Positions 34,842 to 44,062 of a stretch of 64,000 nucleotides of DNA are shown here, piece by piece; positions within the stretch are counted from its first letter, which is position 1, and the number at the start of each line of letters is the position of its first letter. The notes beneath the pieces were generated by a model, which was given only the letters and a program-made list of their open reading frames with translations, did no database searches and had not been told where the DNA came from. A program made the position numbers and the translations under genes. This DNA comes from Calditrichia bacterium (GTDB taxonomy: Bacteria > Calditrichota > Calditrichia > RBG-13-44-9 > J075), in assembly GCA_028284445.1 (NCBI GenBank), contig JANQRS010000035.1, positions 1-64,000 of the forward strand, in the 5' to 3' direction.

Positions 34842-36767
34842 CTACTCGCTCATCTCCAGGAGCTCAAAAATCCGCTCATCTCCCCCATCGTCTGTTTTGA
34901 GCACATCAACTTCGCGGACTACTATTCCATCAGCGGCCAGGGCCGTCGTTTTTTCGTCAAGCAAAATGCCGGTTTTATAGGTCTCATTTAGTGGCAGAAA
35001 TTCCTTTACCCTGTCAACGGTTTCACCATAGGCTGAATAGCAAAACAGCATGTCAGAACCGAGATTGCCTATTGTTACTTGACCACTGCAAATGGCAATA
35101 AATTGTTGGAGATCGGTTATGCCCTTTTTCTGTAAGCGCGGATTCACCCTTGCCAGCTCTGCTTTCATGGCCAGTGCCGCGCGACAAGCAGCTACGGCAT
35201 GATTCCCGATATCAAGTGGCGCGCCAAAAACAGCCTGAATTCGACTCCCCTGGTAATGATCCAGGGTCCCTTTATTCAGCAAAATCGTTTTGCTCATCGT
35301 TGTCAGGTAGTCATTCAGAGCAGAGACTGTTTTTTTCGGATCGAGATTCTGCTCGTCCGGATCATTCGCCCAAGCGGCCAGGAGGATCGTGGTATTGCGC
35401 CGCTCTCCATCGAGCTTGAGACGTTCGGGTTTCCTTAAGAGATCGCTGACCATCGGCGGTGAAATGTGCGAGGAAAAGAGCGTGCGGATATTTCGCCGGG
35501 TTCGCGCAGTGGCTGAATAGCGCGAGGTATAACGAACCATGAAAGTCAGCGCCATGGTTGCGATAGGGGCAACAATCGGCATCCACACACCAGGGCCGGC
35601 AAGCATGATAAATCCGGCCGCAATCGTCAAGAGACTCATCACAATACCGGCAATCATACCGCCATAAGGCCGCAGAAAAGTAAAGACAATACCGCTAATT
35701 ATTCCATAGAGGAGCAGGTAAAAGAATTTTTGCAGGCCACTCCATTCGTGAATGAAGCGATCGTTCATCAATTGATAGAGCACATTGGCGTGGATCTCCA
35801 CTCCTGGATAGCTGGCCTGCCAGGGAATTTCCCGCAGGTCATTCAGGCCAGGTGCAGAGGCCCCGAAAATCACAACTTTATCCTGGAAGAATTCCGGACG
35901 GGTTTCACCAAGAATCAGGCTGGAAAAAGAAATATAGCGGAAGGTCTTAAACGGCCCGTGATAATACACCAGCATTTGACCGGCGTCATCAATCGGTATA
36001 AACAGGGCTTGACCATCCCTTGGCTGAATTTCAATCCTGCCGGGATGAACCGTGATGTCGCTATCACGAAGCCCCATTTTATTGAGGAAAATGGACAAGG
36101 CAAATGTCGGATAGACATGTTCATTAAAGCGTGACAACATCGGTATCTTACGCGAAACCCCATCGCGATCCGGTGCCAGGTTAACGGTGCCAACCCGTCT
36201 CGCAGCATTAAGCAGATCAGTAAATGCCGGCTCCAGACGCTCGAACGAATTCAGGTGATATTTGAGCACGTCCGGTGTTTCGGTGGTAAACCGGCTGGTT
36301 TGGAAACCGTCCGGTTCACGGGACATTGGATAGAGATAATTGTCATCATCTGCACCGGTCAGGACAATAGCGTGCACAACAGCGCCGTGTCGGCGTGTCG
36401 CATCAATAAACTGCTGATCTTCCTCCGGAAAGCGACGACTCTCGTCAAACAATACGTCTAGCCCAACTGCCTTCGCTCCTCCCTCGCGGAGCACCTCCAG
36501 GGCCTTGGCCCAGTGCGTGCGTGGCCATTGCGAAAACGCGCCAAGTTTATTCAGGCTGCGGCCATCGATGTCAACAATGACGATATCTTCTACGATATTG
36601 GCCGGCACCTCGGTCGTCTGTCGAATACGCCAGTCATAGCTGGCCGACTCCATATTTTCCAGCAAACCGCCAAACAGGCCAAGCTGTTGCACGAGCCAGA
36701 TGATGAATCCGGTCAGCAATCCGGTCAGAATGCCAGATGTGGTTTTTCCAAGGGGCCGTATGGCCAT
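34842..36767 (-). CDS. CHASE2 membrane protein with degenerate class III nucleotide cyclase domain
   Basis: About 641 residues. I take the second ATG (36767), since GGAG lies six bases before it. One N-terminal TM helix (about 14-34), an extracytoplasmic CHASE2 sensor (about 40-330; SYDWRIR, VGLDVLFDESR), three TM helices (about 347-415) and a cyclase-fold domain (about 455-640). In active class III cyclases the metal ligands are the Asp of FxD and the Asp of GD; here these positions read LLAAW and YQGSRIQAVFGAP, so both are lost. The later NxxxR region reads YGETVDRVKEF and is also altered. The domain is therefore probably not catalytic and may serve as a nucleotide-binding or dimerising module (inference). 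Confidence 0.88.
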   Translation of the reverse strand: MAIRPLGKTTSGILTGLLTGFIIWLVQQLGLFGGLLENMESASYDWRIRQTTEVPANIVEDIVIVDIDGRSLNKLGAFSQWPRTHWAKALEVLREGGAKAVGLDVLFDESRRFPEEDQQFIDATRRHGAVVHAIVLTGADDDNYLYPMSREPDGFQTSRFTTETPDVLKYHLNSFERLEPAFTDLLNAARRVGTVNLAPDRDGVSRKIPMLSRFNEHVYPTFALSIFLNKMGLRDSDITVHPGRIEIQPRDGQALFIPIDDAGQMLVYYHGPFKTFRYISFSSLILGETRPEFFQDKVVIFGASAPGLNDLREIPWQASYPGVEIHANVLYQLMNDRFIHEWSGLQKFFYLLLYGIISGIVFTFLRPYGGMIAGIVMSLLTIAAGFIMLAGPGVWMPIVAPIATMALTFMVRYTSRYSATARTRRNIRTLFSSHISPPMVSDLLRKPERLKLDGERRNTTILLAAWANDPDEQNLDPKKTVSALNDYLTTMSKTILLNKGTLDHYQGSRIQAVFGAPLDIGNHAVAACRAALAMKAELARVNPRLQKKGITDLQQFIAICSGQVTIGNLGSDMLFCYSAYGETVDRVKEFLPLNETYKTGILLDEKTTALAADGIVVREVDVLKTDDGGDERIFELLEMSE

Positions 36768-36850
36768 ATGCATCTCCGCGAACGAGGCTACTGTGTCGCC
36801 AAGATATTGAAATAATTAGTGTTGAACAAGTGGAATGGCAGATGAAATCG

Positions 36851-37984
36851 CTATTTGCGGTCGTATTCAAACAGCAGGCGCAAAAAACCATCGAGTTCCT
36901 GGCGGTTATTGTAAAAATGCGGGGCAACCCGAATCATGCCGTTCCGCAAGCCAACATGCACGCCCTGCTCTTTGAGCGAGGCAAACAAGCCTTCGGCATT
37001 GTCGTGAAAGAAGGTCACAATTCCGGACCGGCAGGTTTCATCCGGCACTGTAAAAAGACGATAGCCGTTTTCCTGAAGGGTGTGATAAAGGTAGCTGCTG
37101 TGCTCAAGAATGCGTGTTTCGATATTCTCCATTCCGATTTCCAGCATCAGCTCGAGCGCCGGAATCGCCCCGACGACACCATTAACATTATGCATGCCCG
37201 GTTCAAAGCGATCAGACGTTGGCTGAAACTTCAGGTCATAATCGAAAAACTCCCAGCAGTCTTCAACAGACAACCAGCCAGCTGCCATTGGTTTCAGCTG
37301 GTCAAAAATCCGCGGAGCAACGTAGAAGAATGCGGTACCGAGCGGCCACATTAACCACTTTTGTCCACCGGAAGCCAGGAAATCAATATCCAGATTGCGC
37401 ACATCGAGCTGCAAAGCGCCCAATCCCTGGATGGCGTCGACGCAAAAGAGAATATCGCGCTCTCGGCAAATTTTGCTCAAACGAGCAAGGTCGTTTCGAT
37501 AGCCATTGAGGAACTCCACAAAGCTTATGGAAAGCAATCGAGTGCGCGGTCCAATGGCGGAGACGATATGCTTCAAATCAAGGCGTCCGTCTTGATGACG
37601 TACAAAATCAACCTCTACGCCTTGATCTCTCAGGTTTAAAAAGGGGTATACGTTGGATGGAAATTCAAAATCGTTGAGCAGAATTCGATCGCCCGGGGCC
37701 CAATCCATTCCTTTGGCCAGCCAGTTGAGGCCCATTGAAGTATTTGAAGTCACCCCGATATTCTTACCGGAGGCATTGATCAGATCGCCCACCAGCCGCT
37801 TGAAGCGAGCCTTGACGTCCATTGAATCCGGCCAAAACTCAATATTTCCCTGTGACCGTTCATGTAAAGCTTGTTGGATGGCTGTAACACTATTTGTGTT
37901 CAGTGGTCCTATCGCTGCATGGTTAAGATAGATCTGGTTTTCCGTATGCGGGAACAATCGCCGATACGATTCCCAATTTTTCAT
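36851..37984 (-). CDS. Class V aminotransferase / cysteine desulfurase-like PLP enzyme
   Basis: 377 residues, a usual length. The PLP-binding Lys is in LASGGQKWLMWPLGTAFFY. The preceding FCVDAIQGLGALQLD carries the Asp that contacts the cofactor ring. YLNHAAIGPLN opens the protein as in this family, and VGLRNGMIRVAPHFYNN closes it. Class V members of this type include isopenicillin-N-epimerase-like, kynureninase-like and SufS/CsdA-like proteins. The substrate cannot be assigned from sequence alone, and I did not find a convincing desulfurase active-site cysteine. The start ATG follows AGGGA. The neighbouring genes do not suggest a pathway. Confidence 0.85.
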   Translation of the reverse strand: MKNWESYRRLFPHTENQIYLNHAAIGPLNTNSVTAIQQALHERSQGNIEFWPDSMDVKARFKRLVGDLINASGKNIGVTSNTSMGLNWLAKGMDWAPGDRILLNDFEFPSNVYPFLNLRDQGVEVDFVRHQDGRLDLKHIVSAIGPRTRLLSISFVEFLNGYRNDLARLSKICRERDILFCVDAIQGLGALQLDVRNLDIDFLASGGQKWLMWPLGTAFFYVAPRIFDQLKPMAAGWLSVEDCWEFFDYDLKFQPTSDRFEPGMHNVNGVVGAIPALELMLEIGMENIETRILEHSSYLYHTLQENGYRLFTVPDETCRSGIVTFFHDNAEGLFASLKEQGVHVGLRNGMIRVAPHFYNNRQELDGFLRLLFEYDRK

Positions 37985-38071
37985 TTTTTTCCCTAAATGT
38001 TACCGCCGGCATTGCTGCCCGGCGCTTCCCTGGTAGTATAATCCCACCACAAATCCCCAAAAATTGCATCG

Positions 38072-39694
38072 CTAAACCTCCTTCTTTGAACGCGGCAAGG
38101 ATTTACCGGTATTTTCGAGAAGTTCAGCCAGGCGATCCAACAATTCACCCATTTGCCGATCGCTGTAAAAATTGACTTCGTGCAGCATCAAATCAGGTTC
38201 GATGCCTCCCAGGCGCCAGCGAAATCCATTGGAAGATTTCACCAGTTCTTTCAACCGTTTGGATTCCGGGCGCAGGATAATACTCAAATCCACTTCAATA
38301 CACAGGTCATCTATTGCCAAAATACAAGCGATACGGTCCTTCACAAGGCGTCCGCTGTCAAAGCGAACAGAAAATTCGCTATGCGACTTGAACAAGAAAT
38401 ACAGGTGAAAGGCAAATAGCCAAAGCGGAAATGCCGCGTCAAGATTTTCAATTGTAAAAGACGGCGATTTGCCAATTCGCTTCCGCCAGCGAGTGACCTG
38501 TGTCCATAGATCCACTGTAGACGGCACCGTGCCGCCTATAGCAATGGAGGCCGTTAAACTTTCCAGGATGTATTCGGGCATTCTTTGAAAGGTCTCTTCC
38601 AGGAACCTGGATCTCACCAGGTTAAAATCCTCGACCATCTTCATAAATTCTGAATAGTTCAATTCACAAATATGCAGGTGATCCTGTTTACCGGTGAGTT
38701 CACGAATATAATCGAAGAGCCCAAGATTACCTGTTTGCGGCTTTGCGATGTCGCGGACGATTTGTAGCCAGCGTTCTTTTTTCCCCTGTCCGCAATAATG
38801 CTGTTCAAGTATATCGCGGATTTCGGTATCAGTGCTACGTTCTTCGAACAGCGCCATTAAGGCGTCGCAGCCTTCTTCAACTGCACCGCGCCGATACGTC
38901 GCCAACGCGTGGCGTTTCCGCCAATAGAATTGCCGCTTGCTAATCTTACTGCCTTCATTTATCGCCGCAACAGCTTCGCTAAAGCGATTTCGCTCGATCA
39001 GGTAGTCTACTTCCAAATCGATCAGATCTTCCTCAGAAAGCTGCGGCAGTCCGGGAACTGACTGAATCAAAATATTATAAAGATCACGTGGGTTCTTCTT
39101 GCTGGTGCGGATAGAAAAGTGCAGATAGCGCTTAAGCAGACGTTTGTCGTCAGGCCGGCTCATCAACACTTCCCGCATGCGCTTGAATGCGGCTACATTC
39201 TCCCCGACATTGAAAAGCGCTTCCGCTTCCAGTTCAGCGAAGAGGTTTGGTTGATTCAACGTTTGCTGATAGCGGGAGATCGTTTTCAGCGCACGTTCCG
39301 GCTGTCCGCGCGAAATTAACAGCGGCAGCAGTTGCTGTAAGACCTGACTATCTTTTGCGCTATCACTCAAGGCAGATTCGTAATCTGCAATCGCACTATC
39401 AAAGCGACGTCGATTCTGATTGAGTTTTCCACGGAGGAAGTAGGTAAATGTGATGCGAGGATGATGCTGGATGAGCTTATCGAGAATGCCAATCGCTTTA
39501 TATGGCATGTCAAGGTGCAGATAGAGCGTTGACAGTCTGCTTAAAAGGAAAGGGTGATTCGGGAACTTCTCAAGTGCGAGAAAGATAGTTTCTTCAGCTT
39601 TTCCGTATAGTTGCTGATCCTGAAATTCCCGGGCTAATGCCAAATATGTCTCGGTTACCTCTGTCTCCGCTATCTGCTTCAGCGTGGAATCCAT
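38072..39694 (-). CDS. TPR-repeat protein
   Basis: About 540 residues from the ATG at 39694, which has AGAGGAA upstream; a TTG eight codons earlier is possible. The N-terminal half (about 15-330) consists of TPR-like helical pairs, for example YLALAREFQDQQLYGKAEET and LSTLYLHLDMPYKAIGILDK. The C-terminal part (about 340-540) is not a TPR and resembles nothing I recognise; it ends in a basic stretch. There is no signal peptide or TM helix, so it should be cytoplasmic. It probably scaffolds a complex, but no partner is indicated by the neighbours. Confidence 0.75.
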   Translation of the reverse strand: MDSTLKQIAETEVTETYLALAREFQDQQLYGKAEETIFLALEKFPNHPFLLSRLSTLYLHLDMPYKAIGILDKLIQHHPRITFTYFLRGKLNQNRRRFDSAIADYESALSDSAKDSQVLQQLLPLLISRGQPERALKTISRYQQTLNQPNLFAELEAEALFNVGENVAAFKRMREVLMSRPDDKRLLKRYLHFSIRTSKKNPRDLYNILIQSVPGLPQLSEEDLIDLEVDYLIERNRFSEAVAAINEGSKISKRQFYWRKRHALATYRRGAVEEGCDALMALFEERSTDTEIRDILEQHYCGQGKKERWLQIVRDIAKPQTGNLGLFDYIRELTGKQDHLHICELNYSEFMKMVEDFNLVRSRFLEETFQRMPEYILESLTASIAIGGTVPSTVDLWTQVTRWRKRIGKSPSFTIENLDAAFPLWLFAFHLYFLFKSHSEFSVRFDSGRLVKDRIACILAIDDLCIEVDLSIILRPESKRLKELVKSSNGFRWRLGGIEPDLMLHEVNFYSDRQMGELLDRLAELLENTGKSLPRSKKEV

Positions 39695-39851
39695 TCGCAG
39701 CAGTTCCTCTAGTCTCAATTAGTCCGCAGCGGCAACGTATTAAATGGCATACTGTTTGTCACTGTAAGCCTAATTTAGCCGAAATCGCAGGTGCACTCTT
39801 GACCGTTGACCAAAAATTGCTATCTAAAAATTAATTGCGGAACAAAAGCGA

Positions 39852-40817
39852 TCAGGAATGTAAATAGCAGCGAACTTTCGATGATTCAGCAGGTGAAACA
39901 AGGGCAGGTTCTTCATCACGACATACAGCCATCACCTGTGGACAACGGGGATGGAACTTGCAGCCGTCCGGTAAAGTCGCCGGGGTAGGAATTTGTCCGG
40001 GAATTGGCTTATAATGTCCGCGCAGCTTCTGCAAATCCGGGATGGTGTCGAGCAGCAAGCGGGTGTAGGGATGGCGCGGATTGTTAAAGATCTCGCGAAT
40101 CGCGGCGCTTTCCACAATCTGGCCGGCATACATCACCTGGACACGCTTACAAACCTCGGCAATGACACCCAGATCATGGCTGATAAAAATCAGCGCCATC
40201 CCGGTCTCTTCCTGGATAGACTTCAGCAACTCCAGGATCTGAACCTGGATGGTCACATCGAGGGCGGTGGTGGGTTCGTCAGCAATTAGTAGCGCCGGTT
40301 TACAGGCCAGTGCCATGGCAATCATCACCCGCTGCTGTAACCCCCCGGACAATTGATGCGGGAATTGCTCGAAACGATCAGCAGCATCCGCTATACCAAC
40401 CCGATCAAAAAGTCGCAGCACCTCAGCACGGGCAGCATCAGTGGAAAAGCCCAGGTGGTGAATCATCACTTCGGCTACCTGGGTGCCGACCTTCATTACC
40501 GGATTGAGTGCGCTCAGCGCTTCCTGGAAAATCACCGAAATTTGCCGGCCGCGCACTTCACGCAGTTTTTCTTCGGAAAGCTGCCACAGGTCTTCTCCGT
40601 TAAAGACGACCTGACCCTGTCGGTAGATCGCCGGCGGCGTCGGAATCAACTTCAGCAAGCCCAGGCAGCTGAGGGTTTTTCCGGATCCACTCTCACCGAC
40701 GATCCCCAACGTTTCTCCGGCAGCAACCTCAAATGAGACATCACGAATAATCGGAATCGTTCCGCGCTCAGTCTGAATATCGATCGTAAGATTTTCTACG
40801 GATAGGAGTGTTGACAT
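39852..40817 (-). CDS. Oligopeptide/dipeptide-type ABC transporter ATP-binding protein (OppD/DppD-like)
   Basis: 321 residues from the ATG at 40817, where MSTLLSVENLTIDI begins; in-frame codons further upstream only translate the AT-rich inverted repeat. Walker A GESGSGKT, Q-loop VIFQEALSALNPV, signature LSGGLQQRVMIAMAL, Walker B ALLIADEPTTALD, and the switch His in FISHDLGV are all intact. The C-terminal oligopeptide-ABC extension (HPRCPQVMAVCRDEEP) assigns it to the OppD/DppD group, which energises peptide or nickel import. No permease, OppF-type partner or binding protein lies next to it, so it must assemble with subunits encoded elsewhere. Confidence 0.92.
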   Translation of the reverse strand: MSTLLSVENLTIDIQTERGTIPIIRDVSFEVAAGETLGIVGESGSGKTLSCLGLLKLIPTPPAIYRQGQVVFNGEDLWQLSEEKLREVRGRQISVIFQEALSALNPVMKVGTQVAEVMIHHLGFSTDAARAEVLRLFDRVGIADAADRFEQFPHQLSGGLQQRVMIAMALACKPALLIADEPTTALDVTIQVQILELLKSIQEETGMALIFISHDLGVIAEVCKRVQVMYAGQIVESAAIREIFNNPRHPYTRLLLDTIPDLQKLRGHYKPIPGQIPTPATLPDGCKFHPRCPQVMAVCRDEEPALVSPAESSKVRCYLHS

Positions 40818-40881
40818 GGTTGGGAGAAAGGTGATTGGTGTTAGATGTTGAGACAAATTACCTGCGTTATAAAAGCAACAA

Positions 40882-41026
40882 AATTCCAAATTCCAACAGA
40901 AAAAATTCCAAATAAATACCAAAACTGTAAAACTCGAATCCCAGAGAACTTCAGATCCGTCAAATCTTACGAACCAACGTTTTGAGCTGAGCCTTTTTGG
41001 AATTTTTTCTGTTGGAATTTGGAATT
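40882..41026. repeat. 145-nt element with perfect 31-nt terminal inverted repeats
   Basis: The left arm (40882-40912) and right arm (40996-41026) are perfect reverse complements built on AATTCCAAATTCCAACAG. They enclose an 83-nt centre with no ORF. The right arm begins 10 nt past the cdsA stop codon, and the left arm lies upstream of the ABC ATPase gene. It is too small to encode a transposase. It could be a MITE-like element or a very strong 3'-end hairpin. A decayed relative occurs at 2549-2629. Confidence 0.9.
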
Positions 41027-41036
41027 CACTTCCCGC

Positions 41037-41876
41037 CTAGCTCCATTTACTTACAGCATAAAAGAACACCCACAAGAATGGAGATACGAAAATAAGTGAA
41101 TCGAAGCGATCGAGAATACCGCCGTGCCCAGGCAGTAAATTAGAGCTATCCTTCACTCCAGCGTTTCGCTTAAAACGCGATTCCACCAGGTCCCCGAGTT
41201 GACCAAAGACCCCAACCAACAGCCCGCAGGTGACGGCTGCCCATAACGGCAATTGCGGGATAAACAAGGCACCGAATCCAACAAATGCGAGAGTGGCAAA
41301 AAGCAATCCGGAAATGCCGCCTTCAATAGTCTTTTTCGGGCTAATTGCCGGGGCCAACTTGTGTTTGCCAAAATGTTTACCGCCGAAATAGGCAGCGGTA
41401 TCGCAAATCCAGATAGCGGCGATCGTGGTAAGGATCAGGCGACCGCTGGCATGAACAGTATTTGTCGTAATCTCCGGCCACCATTCGGTGATGCTGCTGG
41501 CCAAATGCAAAAGGGTATAGAGGAATAAGCTAATGTAGACAAGCCCGGCCAGTGTAAAGGCAATGTTTTGAAAGGGTTCTCCTTTTTGTTCACGAAGAAA
41601 GATCAGGAAGAAGAGCAATAAGGAAAGCAGAATCAGCGGCAACCAATATTCCGGCCACCAGCTTCCTATCAGCATAAGCGCAGTTGACACCACCACTGCC
41701 GGCAGTTTGTAGGGGTGAATTTCTTTTGCTTCCTGCATCGAGTAAAATTCCCAAAGGGCCATCGCGTTCAGAATGGTTACCAGGGCGAGCAAATAAACGC
41801 CACCTTGATAAATCAAGAAAACCAGCAGCGGCACACCCCACAACGCAACACCGACGCGTTTCCAAAGATCGCTCAT
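41037..41876 (-). CDS. cdsA: Phosphatidate cytidylyltransferase (CDP-diglyceride synthase)
   Basis: 279 residues, the usual length. It makes CDP-diacylglycerol from phosphatidate and CTP, the branch point of phospholipid synthesis, in the inner membrane. About eight hydrophobic segments are seen. The CDP-alcohol signature is complete near the C-terminus: ESRFKRNAGVKDSSNLLPGH followed by GGILDRFDSL. A second conserved stretch, WICDTAAYFGGKHFGKHK, is also present with SPKKTIEGGI after it. The ATG follows GAGGA. It is not next to uppS or dxr, its common partners. An inverted-repeat element follows directly after the stop. Confidence 0.95.
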   Translation of the reverse strand: MSDLWKRVGVALWGVPLLVFLIYQGGVYLLALVTILNAMALWEFYSMQEAKEIHPYKLPAVVVSTALMLIGSWWPEYWLPLILLSLLLFFLIFLREQKGEPFQNIAFTLAGLVYISLFLYTLLHLASSITEWWPEITTNTVHASGRLILTTIAAIWICDTAAYFGGKHFGKHKLAPAISPKKTIEGGISGLLFATLAFVGFGALFIPQLPLWAAVTCGLLVGVFGQLGDLVESRFKRNAGVKDSSNLLPGHGGILDRFDSLIFVSPFLWVFFYAVSKWS

Positions 41877-42075
41877 ATATCCTCTTTTTTTCGCCCACTA
41901 AAACGTATCACATAATACCACTAAAATAAGGATTCCCAAAGTAGCATTTCGGATAATTTACATGGGCGCGGGATATGAAAATTGAAGATTCTGATTGAAA
42001 TCTGAGGTAGGAAAAGTGGTTTTTGCTGCTAATTTGCCCTTCTGGAAAAGCGGGACGGCAATCCACGATAGCGCC

Positions 42076-42813
42076 TCAGGCCCTTACCACCGCCGAGCGC
42101 CTGAGGTCCTGGAAAAGGCTGTAAATGAATTCGAGGGAATCGACGGCGCCGTCCCAATCATCAGAACTGATGGCGCCGAGCATGTGCAAGGTTTTTTCAC
42201 GCACCAGGGTTAGTTCGTAGAAACGCAGCGAGTCGAGAAAGCGAGTGATCAATTGACGCATGCCCTCAGTATCCTTTTCTGCGATGAAGCGCAGCATCGA
42301 CAAATAAATGCTTTCAAAATTCAGGATAAAATTTTGGCGTTGGCGCTCATAGCTGACGCCGTTGGGCGCTTGACTGCTATTTTGCAGGAGGGTGGCTTCC
42401 ATCACCTGATGTTGCTGACGCTTATTCATCAAGGCAAATTTGAGTTTGCGAATAACTTCTGATTTGATGAAGGGCTTGCAAATGAAGTCGCTGGCGCCAA
42501 TTTTCATTGCTTCCACCAGCGTTGTGGCGTCGGTACGCCCGGTAACCAGCACAACCGGAATCCGGCGAGTTTTACGCATCTTCCGTAGCTGTGAGATGAC
42601 CTCGAAGCCATCTATCTGCGGCATGATCAAATCCAGGAAAATCAGGTCCGGGGAATCGGTGACAGCCGTATAGATAGCGCTGTTACCATCCGTTGCGAAA
42701 ACCACGGTAATCCCCTGGTTTTCCAGCATGCCGCCCAGGGCTGCGCGAACGACCGGATCATCGTCCGCGATGAGCACCTTAAGCCCGGATTCCTTTTCCT
42801 GATAATTTTTCAT
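42076..42813 (-). CDS. Response regulator with helical C-terminal extension
   Basis: 245 residues. The receiver domain (about 10-130) has a full set of key residues: VLIADDDPVVR, LIFLDLIMPQIDG, VVLVTGRT and FICKPF. The remaining 115 residues are predicted helical (LRFIAEKDTEGMRQLITRFL) and match no DNA-binding or enzymatic domain that I know. They may be a phosphotransfer or oligomerising module. The gene lies 15 nt after the eIF2B-like gene, so it belongs to the cutA operon. No cognate kinase is adjacent. Confidence 0.85.
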   Translation of the reverse strand: MKNYQEKESGLKVLIADDDPVVRAALGGMLENQGITVVFATDGNSAIYTAVTDSPDLIFLDLIMPQIDGFEVISQLRKMRKTRRIPVVLVTGRTDATTLVEAMKIGASDFICKPFIKSEVIRKLKFALMNKRQQHQVMEATLLQNSSQAPNGVSYERQRQNFILNFESIYLSMLRFIAEKDTEGMRQLITRFLDSLRFYELTLVREKTLHMLGAISSDDWDGAVDSLEFIYSLFQDLRRSAVVRA

Positions 42814-42828
42814 AGCCGCTATCCGCCA

Positions 42829-43752
42829 TTACAAATAGCGGTCAATAAACTCTTTCAACTCGAAGACACCATCTTCAATAATCACCTTGTCGGCATGCTG
42901 AATCGGTGTTTCTTCAAAATAAATATTTTCTACTGAAAGAGAGCCGCTACCGCCGCTAAAAAGCTCAGCAGGATCGTTCGGAATGAAGCGAACGGGATAG
43001 GTTCTTTTCAATAGCACTTTTCCGGTTTCACCGGCTATGTAAAGCGGTTTGTTGAGCTCATTTGCCAAAGCTGCAATCGCATAGGTGCCGGTCTTATTGA
43101 TAAAGGACGTTTCAGTAAACCGATCGGTGCCGGTCAATACAAAATGGCATTCTTTCACAGCTCTGGCAATATCAGCATCCGGAATCAGTTTCACCTTTAC
43201 ACCAGCCTTGGCCAAACGTTTTGCCATTTGCGCGCCCTCATTCAGCGGACGGCTTTCCGTACAGATCAAGCGAAAGCGCTTTTTCTGCTTTCGTGCTTCC
43301 AGAAGGATTGATTCGACAACGCTGCTTGCCGAGTGGGTGAGAATCGTGTGGTGGTCAAGGATAAGCCGGCATCCCCAGCGGGTAATGGTGTCCAGGTGCG
43401 ATTTCGCCGATTTTCTCATGGACTGAATTTCTGCCAGGGTATCGCGCTTGATGACATCGATATCCTTTTGCTCTTTGGGAATATCCTGGATAAATCCGAT
43501 CACGTGCCGCGTCCGGTTATAAATAAGCGCCATGAGGGGCTTTGCCCGCACCAGCGCATTTGATAATTTCGAAAGTGCCTGAATCAGTTCTGTGCGATTC
43601 TTATAAAGTTGTTTTTCAACAAATTCTTCAACAATGTCAATTGCTGCATTTGCCAGGTAGATCGATCCGTGACTTGAATCTTCCTTTATCTTCGCTACAT
43701 CCGCCCGCCAGTATTCCATCTCCTGTTGAGATACGTCACTTCTCTTCGACAT
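42829..43752 (-). CDS. eIF2B alpha/beta/delta-like protein (sugar-phosphate isomerase superfamily)
   Basis: 307 residues. The N-terminal helical half is followed by the Rossmann-like eIF2B domain: ILTHSASSVVESILLEA, CTESRPLNEGAQMAKRLAKA, VLTGTDRFTETSFINKTGTY. These match the family of eIF2B subunits, MtnA (methylthioribose-1-phosphate isomerase) and ribose-1,5-bisphosphate isomerase. It is not a standard MtnA, since the usual catalytic Cys and GxD forms are not seen (the motif reads LTGTDRF). Bacterial stand-alone members of this type have no firm function. It overlaps the end of cutA by 17 nt and precedes a response regulator, an unusual setting. Confidence 0.8.
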   Translation of the reverse strand: MSKRSDVSQQEMEYWRADVAKIKEDSSHGSIYLANAAIDIVEEFVEKQLYKNRTELIQALSKLSNALVRAKPLMALIYNRTRHVIGFIQDIPKEQKDIDVIKRDTLAEIQSMRKSAKSHLDTITRWGCRLILDHHTILTHSASSVVESILLEARKQKKRFRLICTESRPLNEGAQMAKRLAKAGVKVKLIPDADIARAVKECHFVLTGTDRFTETSFINKTGTYAIAALANELNKPLYIAGETGKVLLKRTYPVRFIPNDPAELFSGGSGSLSVENIYFEETPIQHADKVIIEDGVFELKEFIDRYL

Positions 43753-44062
43753 TCGCGTCCATCCATTTTAAATAGTTTTTAAATCCGCCATTAATCGTTA
43801 AGGCCAATACTTCAGGAACATCATAAGGGTGCAATTCAACAATTCTTGTCTCAAGATCCTGATAGGTTGACTGCCGGGTTTTGATGACCATCAGTAATTC
43901 ATTGTCGTCACATAATTGACCATCCCACATATACACAGACCGTACCCCGGGTACGATATTGCAACACGCGGCCAGTTTTTCTGTTACCAAAGCCTGTGAA
44001 ATGCTGAGGGCCGTGCCCTGGTCAGGGACAGTGCAGAAAACGATTAGGTGATCGGTAGCCAT
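43736..44062 (-). CDS. cutA: CutA1-type divalent cation tolerance protein
   Basis: 108 residues, the usual size for this trimeric ferredoxin-like fold. VFCTVPDQGTALSISQALV, EKLAACCNIVPGVRSVYMWD, and the C-terminal YDVPEVLALTINGGFKNYL are family hallmarks. It was linked by name to copper tolerance in Escherichia coli, but its biochemical role remains unclear. It is the first gene of an operon with the eIF2B-like and response-regulator genes. Its ATG is at 44062, facing the divergent larB. Confidence 0.93.
   Translation of the reverse strand: MATDHLIVFCTVPDQGTALSISQALVTEKLAACCNIVPGVRSVYMWDGQLCDDNELLMVIKTRQSTYQDLETRIVELHPYDVPEVLALTINGGFKNYLKWMDANVEEK

Noticed and set aside
40818..40922. An N-terminal extension of the ABC ATPase
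   Set aside because: The extra 35 codons translate the AT-rich inverted repeat (WNFFCWNLEF-like text). The family start is at 40817.
40920..40995. A tRNA-like stretch (CGAATCCC) in the centre of the inverted-repeat element
   Set aside because: No cloverleaf could be drawn, with no matching acceptor stem or anticodon arm.
42074..42106. An 8-bp inverted repeat (CCTCAGGC/GCCTGAGG) at the end of the response-regulator gene as a terminator
   Set aside because: It overlaps the coding end, has a 17-nt loop and is not followed by a T-run.
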